NCBI GenBank assembly: GCA_031255615.1
Contig: JAIRSD010000244.1
Location: 1 to 11,113, forward strand
Reading direction: 5' to 3'
Source of the DNA: Treponema sp.
GTDB lineage: Bacteria > Spirochaetota > Spirochaetia > Treponematales > Breznakiellaceae
DNA length: 11,113 nucleotides
Shown here: positions 1-5,382 of the stretch, piece after piece
Layout of the letters: each line of letters starts with the position of its first letter
How positions within the stretch are numbered: position 1 is the first letter of the stretch
Translations under genes and position numbers: made by a program
Notes under the pieces: generated by a model
Told to the model about the DNA's origin: nothing
The model's database searches: none
What the model saw: only the letters and a program-made list of their open reading frames with translations

Positions 1-101
1 GGAAGTGCCACACCCGATCCCATTCCGAACTCGGAAGTTAAGCCTTCTAACGCCGATGATACTGCCCCCCGGAGGGGCGGGAAAGTAGGAAGCCGCCAGG
101 C
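1..101 (+). rRNA. rrf: 5S ribosomal RNA, 3' part (5' end outside the window)
   Basis: The segment carries the conserved 5S core, with CCGAACTCGGAAGTTAAGC at about 26-44, followed by the helix IV/V region (GATGATACTGCC, then a CCCC-GGAG-GGGC hairpin) and the 3' arm GCCGCCAGG that would pair with the missing 5' strand. About 100 of the usual ~115 nt are present; the first 15-20 nt lie upstream of the window. An rRNA operon therefore probably ends here. The exact 3' end (100 or 101) is judged from the start of the T-tract. Confidence 0.95.
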
Positions 102-109
102 TTTTTTTT
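92..109 (+). terminator. Probable terminator of the rRNA operon
   Basis: The 3' arm of the 5S closing helix is immediately followed by eight T residues (102-109). The pairing 5' arm lies outside the window, so the hairpin cannot be fully verified. A stable stem directly abutting a U-tract is the usual arrangement at the end of a 5S gene. Confidence 0.55.
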
Positions 110-161
110 ATTCCCCCAGGACGGTTTGCCATATCTAAAATAACGGTTCCGCGGTAAGGTC

Positions 162-191
162 TTGCAAGAATCTCTTTTTCGATAGTATAAT
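162..191 (+). promoter_or_regulatory. Sigma70-type promoter for the cheW cluster
   Basis: TTGCAA (162-167) and a perfect TATAAT (186-191) are separated by 18 nt, in the AT-richer gap between the 5S terminator and cheW. Transcription would start near 198, giving a leader of about 50 nt. It is the only good promoter upstream of the five co-directional genes, so it may serve the whole cluster. Confidence 0.7.
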
Positions 192-247
192 TTCTAAAGG
201 GTCTTTTCGGTTAATTACCCGCCATGGGGTGAAGGAAGGGGTTTGTA

Positions 248-718
248 ATGGCGGAACAGAATCAGCTGGTCACTTTTCAGCTTGGTGAAGAATTGTATGG
301 TATAAATATCATGGATGTGAAGGAGATAGTCCGCGTTCAGGGTATCAGGGCTATTCCAAATGCCCCGGTCTATGTGGAAGGTATCTTTAATCTTCGGAGT
401 GAAATCATCCCCATAATTAACCTGCATAAACGTTTTCATCTTAAAAAAGTGTTGGATTCCGATGAGGATGAACTCTTATCCGGTTTTATTATTCTGGATA
501 TTGACGGGATGAAGTTGGGGGTCATTATTGACCGGGTTTCTCGGGTGGTTACCATTGAAAGAGAGGAGATTCAGCCTCCACCCCAGATGCTTAGCGGGAT
601 CGGGGCGGAATATATTCAGGGGGTAGTACGCCAGGAGCATGGGTACCTCATCATTCTGGATATTCGGGACCTCTTTAATCCCAAGGAACTACAGAAGATC
701 GCCGAACTACACAGGTAG
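248..718 (+). CDS. cheW: Chemotaxis coupling protein CheW
   Basis: CheW is a cytoplasmic adaptor that links methyl-accepting chemoreceptors to the histidine kinase CheA in receptor arrays. The 156-residue product is one CheW domain: LVTFQLGEELYGI (7-19), DVKEIVR (23-29), AIPNAP (35-40) and GIFNLRSEIIPIINL (45-59), matching the family's V-x-F, V-x-E-I, I-P-x-x-P and G-x-x-N-L-R pattern in order. Length is normal for a stand-alone CheW. The ATG at 248 has a strong purine-rich Shine-Dalgarno (AGGAAGGGG, 233-241) and a promoter at 162-191. The residue after the conserved Arg50 is Ser51, where most CheW proteins have Gly. The gene is not beside cheA; it heads a cluster with nadK and recN, starting 12 nt before the next gene. 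Identity is secure; which array or kinase it serves cannot be told. Confidence 0.95.
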   Translation: MAEQNQLVTFQLGEELYGINIMDVKEIVRVQGIRAIPNAPVYVEGIFNLRSEIIPIINLHKRFHLKKVLDSDEDELLSGFIILDIDGMKLGVIIDRVSRVVTIEREEIQPPPQMLSGIGAEYIQGVVRQEHGYLIILDIRDLFNPKELQKIAELHR

Positions 719-730
719 TGTGGTGATCCC

Positions 731-1858
731 ATGAAAATCGACGTTTTTTCTCCCACTATCAGACGGAAAGAAATGGATGCGGTTCTTACCGCCCTGGTAG
801 AAGACAAAATAGGGCCCGGCGAACGGGCCCAGTTTCTGGTTCAAAACGCTAAAGAGTTTTTGAAGTTCGATTATTGTCTTGCCCTCCGAAGTCCCGCCAT
901 GGCTTTATATATCGCCCTTAAAGCCTTGGATCTGCGGGATGGGCAGGGGGTGGTTCTTTCGGCCCTTTCCCCCCGCTATTATCGGGAGGTCCTTAAGGAA
1001 TTGCGGCTTGTTCCGGTTTACAGCGATGTGGAAAAGGGCAGCCCCCTTATCGGCAGGGCCGGTATTGAGGAGGCCGCGGCCCGGAGAAAAAATGTGGAAG
1101 TCCGCTGCGTCCTCCTCTGCCACAGCCTTGGTTTCCTGCCCGATTTTCACGAAATTGCCGAGCTGGGGCTCCCGGTTATCGAAGATCGTTCCCATAGTTT
1201 TGGTTCGACTGTCAACCCGGTTTCCGTCGAAGGGGATTCTTCCGGTCCGGGCCTTCCTGCCGACGTTGGGGAAGGGAGATACGGTTTTTCCGTTTACACC
1301 ATCCTAGGCCTGGAGGAGCGCGACATGCTTACCGGAGGCGGGGGCGCTCTGCTTTACGCGGGAAACCGCCGGGATGGATCGGTGCTGCGGAATTTTGCCG
1401 GCCTCCCCCCGGAATACGGCCTGCCGGATATGAATGCGGCGATGGCGGTGATCCAGCTTAGGGAATCCGCCCGGAATCTGGAAAAACGCCGGGAGATTGC
1501 CGATATCTACAATCAGTCCGCCCTGCGGACCCGGCACAGGCGTTTTGTTATGGGCGAAAATTTGTCCTACAATAATTACGCCTTTCCCTTAATTCTGGAA
1601 ACCGGGCTAAAGGACGTAAAAGTCTATGCCCGGAAGAAGGATATCCTGGTGGAAGGCGCCTTCGCCCGTACCTTGATGGGGACGCTTGTTGAAAGCGGTC
1701 CGGGGAATTCGGAGGCGGGGCGGGAGGAAGGTCTTGACCGGGAAAATTGTCCGGAAGCCTATTCTCTTAGCTTAAGGACCATAGTATTCCCCCTATATCC
1801 CCGGCTTAGTTCCGGAGAAGTAGAAAAGATTTCAAAGCTCATCATCACCTTGCCGTAA
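731..1858 (+). CDS. DegT/DnrJ/EryC1-type aminotransferase homologue, probably without PLP lysine
   Basis: The 375-residue length and fold signature are those of the DegT/DnrJ/EryC1 (sugar aminotransferase) family of PLP fold-type I enzymes. The pieces appear in order: N-terminal start (1-10), cofactor region YCLALRSPAMALYIAL (48-63), VLLCHSLGFLPD (127-138), the PLP-ring Asp motif VIEDRSHSFGS (149-159), the glycine loop LTGGGGALLY (200-209) and YGLPDMNAAMAVIQLRE (229-245). Active members carry the Schiff-base lysine a few residues before the glycine loop. Here residues 185-206 contain no lysine and the segment seems about five residues longer, so catalysis by transamination is doubtful. It may be a structural, binding or regulatory derivative. 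The start at 731 has only a weak RBS (GGTGAT), but follows cheW by 12 nt, consistent with an operon. Family membership is confident; function is not. Confidence 0.8.
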   Translation: MKIDVFSPTIRRKEMDAVLTALVEDKIGPGERAQFLVQNAKEFLKFDYCLALRSPAMALYIALKALDLRDGQGVVLSALSPRYYREVLKELRLVPVYSDVEKGSPLIGRAGIEEAAARRKNVEVRCVLLCHSLGFLPDFHEIAELGLPVIEDRSHSFGSTVNPVSVEGDSSGPGLPADVGEGRYGFSVYTILGLEERDMLTGGGGALLYAGNRRDGSVLRNFAGLPPEYGLPDMNAAMAVIQLRESARNLEKRREIADIYNQSALRTRHRRFVMGENLSYNNYAFPLILETGLKDVKVYARKKDILVEGAFARTLMGTLVESGPGNSEAGREEGLDRENCPEAYSLSLRTIVFPLYPRLSSGEVEKISKLIITLP

Positions 1859-1865
1859 AAGGGGC

Positions 1866-2798
1866 GTGGCCATATTGAAACGGGCATTGTTGTTTATTAA
1901 TCTGCATAAAAACAACGCCCATGTCCTGGCATCCGAGATCCGCACGGAATTGGAAAGCCGGGGTTTTGAAGCGGGCCTTTTTACTTTTGAAAGAGGCAGG
2001 ACTGCCCCGAAAGAACCCTATGATCTGGCCTTTAGTCTGGGGGGGGACGGTACGGTCCTCTATACGGCCCGTGCCGTGGCGCCCGGGGGGACGCCGATCA
2101 TTCCGGTAAACCTGGGGACCCTTGGTTTTATCGCGGCGGTTCAGCCCGGCGACTGGAAGACGATCCTAGACCGGTGGGAGGCGGGGGCCGTCTCTGTTTC
2201 GGAACGCTTTATGATAGAAGTCGCCGTGGAACGGCGGGGAAGCCGGATCAATCTGGGACCCTGTCTTAACGATGCGGTTATTTCGGCCATGGGGATTGCG
2301 AAGATCATCCGCCTTAGACTGGAATCCTCTATCCCCCCTGCCGGGGGAGAAGAGGGCGATTTTATCAGGCTGGGAGAATACCGCTCCGACGGTCTTATCG
2401 TGGCCACCCCCACCGGGTCCACCGGTTATTCAGTTGCGTCCGGGGGCCCTATTCTGGAACCGGAGATGGAGGCAATTATTATTAACCCTATCTGCCCCTT
2501 TACCCTCTCCAACCGTCCTATTGTGCTTTCTCCCCGGGAAACGGTGATTGTGACGGTAGAGGAAGAACAGCGGAGCGGGGTACTGCTGACCATTGACGGG
2601 CAGGTGACCGAGCCGTTGGAGCCGGGGGACCGGATCTTTATCAAGCAGGCCCCCTTCCGCGCTATGCTGGTGGCTTCCGGCCGCCGGGCCTTTTATAATG
2701 CCCTGCGGACTAAACTTGCCTGGTCGATCCCCGATACGGGGGAGCGGGGGGATCGAAAAGAACCTTTACCGAATGGGATGGCGGGCCGGAATGCTTGA
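1866..2798 (+). CDS. nadK: NAD kinase (ATP/polyphosphate-NAD kinase)
   Basis: NadK phosphorylates NAD to NADP in the cytosol and is the only committed step to NADP. Visible signatures: SLGGDGTVL (57-65) with the catalytic GGDG, VNLGTLGFIA (81-90), CLNDAVIS (133-140), and SDGLIVATPTGSTGYS (174-189) followed by GGPI, then PICPFTLSNRP (208-218). The length of 310 residues is ordinary. The start is ambiguous. GTG at 1866 lies only 1 nt after the GGGG tract, whereas an in-frame TTG at 1875 (giving MKRALLF) has better spacing to AAAAGGGG (1857-1864); I report the longer form. It begins 7 nt after the DegT-like gene and its stop overlaps the recN start by 8 nt, implying translational coupling. The GGDG codons lie in a run of eight G residues (2039-2046). 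Confidence 0.95.
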   Translation: MAILKRALLFINLHKNNAHVLASEIRTELESRGFEAGLFTFERGRTAPKEPYDLAFSLGGDGTVLYTARAVAPGGTPIIPVNLGTLGFIAAVQPGDWKTILDRWEAGAVSVSERFMIEVAVERRGSRINLGPCLNDAVISAMGIAKIIRLRLESSIPPAGGEEGDFIRLGEYRSDGLIVATPTGSTGYSVASGGPILEPEMEAIIINPICPFTLSNRPIVLSPRETVIVTVEEEQRSGVLLTIDGQVTEPLEPGDRIFIKQAPFRAMLVASGRRAFYNALRTKLAWSIPDTGERGDRKEPLPNGMAGRNA

Positions 2799-4533
2799 AG
2801 AACTATCCATCAGGAACTATGCCCTTATCGAAAATATTTCCCTTTCCTTTGGCGCCGGTTTTAATGTGTTCACCGGCGAGACCGGGGCGGGGAAATCAAT
2901 AATCGTCGGTTCCTTAAGTTTTCTGATGGGCGGAAAGGCGGAGGTCGATGTGATTCGCACCGGCACCGAGGAAGCGGCGGTATCGGCGGTCATATCGGTT
3001 CATCCTCAAAATCATGATGCCCGGGAATGGCTTGACAGCCGGGATATTCAGATTGAAGAAGGCAGGATTATCGTCCGCCGGAGTATCAAGAATACCGGCA
3101 GGGGATCGATCTTTATTCAAAATGCACCGGTAACCCGGGCTGATCTGACGGAATTCATGGCCCTGCTTTTCGATCTCCACGGCCAGCATAATCACGAGTC
3201 CCTGCTGCGTAAGGAGAACCACCGGCGTTGCCTGGATCGCTTTGCCGGTCTTGAGAATGAGGCCGCCGAATTTAACCGGGTGTTCCTGGCGCTTTCTGAA
3301 AAAAAGAAGGCGCTGGAAGCCTCCCTGAATTCCCAGCGGGACCGGGAGGCCCGTCTTGAACTGCTGCATTACGCGGTGGAAGAAATTGCCGCCGCCGATC
3401 CCCGAAAGGGGGAAAGTCAGGAGCTTGAGGGTGAAGCTCAGAAACTTGGGGACTTTGAGAAACTGGCGGCCCATGTGAACGCCGCGGCCGCCGCCCTTTA
3501 CGATGACGAGGTTTCGCTTCTAAGCCTGGGCCGGCGGGGCCGGAGTTCCCTGGACGCCGCCTGCTCGATTGACGGATCCCTTGAATCCCTGCGGGAACGT
3601 TTGAACGATTTGTATTTTGAGGCGGAGGATTTGGCGGAGGAATTCCGTTCCTACCGGGAGACCCTGAGTTACGATCCCGCCAGGCTGCAGGAGATAGAGG
3701 AACGGCTTAATCTGCTTTACCGGTTAAAGAAAAAGTATGCCGGCGACATCATCGCCCATCCGGGTCAGGATTCTGAGGAAGGAATCTTAGCCTATAAAGA
3801 GAGGGCGGAGGCGGAAATAACGGAGTTATCGGGTATTGAAGAGAACCGGGAAAAACTTAAGGAGGAGATTGGGGGCCTGGAAAAAAATATCGCCGCCCGA
3901 TCCCTTTCATTGGGGGCCGGACGAAAAGATGCGGCCAAGGTTTTGGGGGAAGGAATCACGGGAATCCTCTCCCGGTTGGGGATGCCGAACGCCAGGTTTT
4001 CTCCCGCTGTCAGCCCCAAAGGGAAGGGCGGCCTCGTCCTTGGTCCCTGGGGGGCGGAGGATGTGGAATTTCTTATTTCCGCCAATACCGGAGAGCCTTT
4101 AAAGGATCTGTCCCGTATTGCCTCCGGAGGGGAACTTTCCCGTGTAATGTTGGCAATTAAAACGGCCTTTGCCTCCGCCGATGCCAAGGGCCATGATGTT
4201 TCGCCGGAAACCCTTGTTTTCGATGAAATTGACACGGGTATCGGCGGCGAAGTTGCCTTGTCGGTGGGAGAATACCTGGTGAAAACCGGCGGGCGGAAAC
4301 AGATTTTCTGCGTGACCCATCTGGCCAGCATCGCTGTGCGGGCCGATAACCACTATAAAGTCGAAAAAAGGATCATCCCTTCAAGGGGGGGGGAACGGAC
4401 GGTGACCAGTGTTAAGGTCCTGGGGAAGCATGAAAAACGTCAGGAAATCGCGCGGATGTTGGCGGGGGACGCGGGAAACGCCGCCCTCGCCCATGCGGAC
4501 GATTTGCTGGAAAAATACGGGCGAAAGGCATAG
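2791..4533 (+). CDS. recN: DNA repair protein RecN
   Basis: RecN is an SMC-like ATPase that acts early in double-strand-break repair, bridging DNA and working with RecA. The 580-residue product has N-terminal MLEELSIRNYALIENISL (1-18), Walker A GETGAGKS (29-36), the RecN-typical LFDLHGQHNHESLL stretch, a central charged coiled-coil region with many EEI/EERL heptad-like runs, and a C-terminal ATPase half with the ABC signature IASGGELSRVMLAIK, Walker B ETLVFDEIDTGIGG and the H-loop region FCVTHLASIA. Length is close to other bacterial RecNs. A longer frame exists upstream, but ATG 2791 matches the family's N-terminus exactly and overlaps the nadK stop by 8 nt, so it is chosen. A nine-G homopolymer (4385-4393) sits in the C-terminal part. 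No LexA box was recognised upstream; expression probably comes from the cluster promoter. Confidence 0.96.
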   Translation: MLEELSIRNYALIENISLSFGAGFNVFTGETGAGKSIIVGSLSFLMGGKAEVDVIRTGTEEAAVSAVISVHPQNHDAREWLDSRDIQIEEGRIIVRRSIKNTGRGSIFIQNAPVTRADLTEFMALLFDLHGQHNHESLLRKENHRRCLDRFAGLENEAAEFNRVFLALSEKKKALEASLNSQRDREARLELLHYAVEEIAAADPRKGESQELEGEAQKLGDFEKLAAHVNAAAAALYDDEVSLLSLGRRGRSSLDAACSIDGSLESLRERLNDLYFEAEDLAEEFRSYRETLSYDPARLQEIEERLNLLYRLKKKYAGDIIAHPGQDSEEGILAYKERAEAEITELSGIEENREKLKEEIGGLEKNIAARSLSLGAGRKDAAKVLGEGITGILSRLGMPNARFSPAVSPKGKGGLVLGPWGAEDVEFLISANTGEPLKDLSRIASGGELSRVMLAIKTAFASADAKGHDVSPETLVFDEIDTGIGGEVALSVGEYLVKTGGRKQIFCVTHLASIAVRADNHYKVEKRIIPSRGGERTVTSVKVLGKHEKRQEIARMLAGDAGNAALAHADDLLEKYGRKA

Positions 4534-4545
4534 AAAGTATAGGAT

Positions 4546-5382
4546 ATGTCAAAAATTTCCAGCCAGGATCGGGCGTTGTATTTAGAAAAAATTAAAAAAT
4601 ATCATGACTCCATAGAGATGTATCTGGATAAAGAAAAGGAAATTCTCGCCGCCATCAAACAAGATACCGAAGATTCGGCCTTAAAACGGTTGTCTCTGGT
4701 GGAGGTGATGCTTAACCTTTGTTCCTATTACCTTGCCCAAAACGGGATATCCCAATCAGTTCTAAAGGTCAAGAATGAAGACGCTTTGAACGAATGCCGC
4801 AAGTCAATTTATAAAAGCGTTATCTACCTTGAGCAAATTGTTACGAGCATGGTAGACGCTCCATTTTCTGAATATGAAAAGGAACTTGAGCGTCTTGCTC
4901 CGTTAAGTCCGGGGGATCGGTATTATCTGGTGCGGAAAATGGGACTGACTATTCATCTTCTGGAAAATGCCTTTGGTGAAAACAGCAAATGGAAATGGGC
5001 CTTTGTGGATCTTGAAGGCCGCTATGCGGCGGCGGCAAAAAATTTGATCGATTTAAAGACCGTGATATCGAACACGGATCCCCGTTCCCCCAATTATGCC
5101 CCCACGGTCTACCATTTACGGCTTGTAAAAAAATTACTCATGCAGGCGGCCGACCGGTATCGGGATCGTTATGAGCTTTCCACCAACAGGGTAAATGATT
5201 TTGAAATGGGCATCCGTTTCCTCCATGCCCTTCACTGGATCCTCGAAATTTTTCAGGATAGGGAAGAAGCATGGACGGTAAGCCGGAAACTGGATACCTG
5301 GGAATTAAAACTCAGCAGGGACCTTCAGCGGGATCCCTCGGTAAAGAAAGAACCCCGCGCCGGGAACTTAATTCAACATTGA
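4546..5382 (+). CDS. Conserved-looking hypothetical, helical cytoplasmic protein
   Basis: I do not recognise a named family. The 278-residue product has no signal peptide or transmembrane segment. It is rich in Lys, Glu, Leu and Tyr and appears almost wholly alpha-helical, with amphipathic stretches near the N-terminus (about 8-45), in the middle (SIYKSVIYLEQIV, then KELERLAPL) and toward the C-terminus (VYHLRLVKKLLMQAADRY; GIRFLHALHWILEIF). It starts 12 nt after recN, with an AGGA (4541-4544) that is too close to the ATG to be ideal, and is very probably the last gene of the cluster. Its 3' end overlaps the convergent ankyrin gene by 15 nt. I recall a hypothetical gene following recN in other treponemes, which would support a real gene, but cannot verify it. 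A helical-repeat scaffold or binding protein is only a guess. Confidence 0.8.
   Translation: MSKISSQDRALYLEKIKKYHDSIEMYLDKEKEILAAIKQDTEDSALKRLSLVEVMLNLCSYYLAQNGISQSVLKVKNEDALNECRKSIYKSVIYLEQIVTSMVDAPFSEYEKELERLAPLSPGDRYYLVRKMGLTIHLLENAFGENSKWKWAFVDLEGRYAAAAKNLIDLKTVISNTDPRSPNYAPTVYHLRLVKKLLMQAADRYRDRYELSTNRVNDFEMGIRFLHALHWILEIFQDREEAWTVSRKLDTWELKLSRDLQRDPSVKKEPRAGNLIQH

Noticed and set aside
2698..2790. N-terminal extension of RecN
   Set aside because: ATG 2791 gives the family's usual N-terminus immediately; the extension lies entirely within the nadK coding frame.
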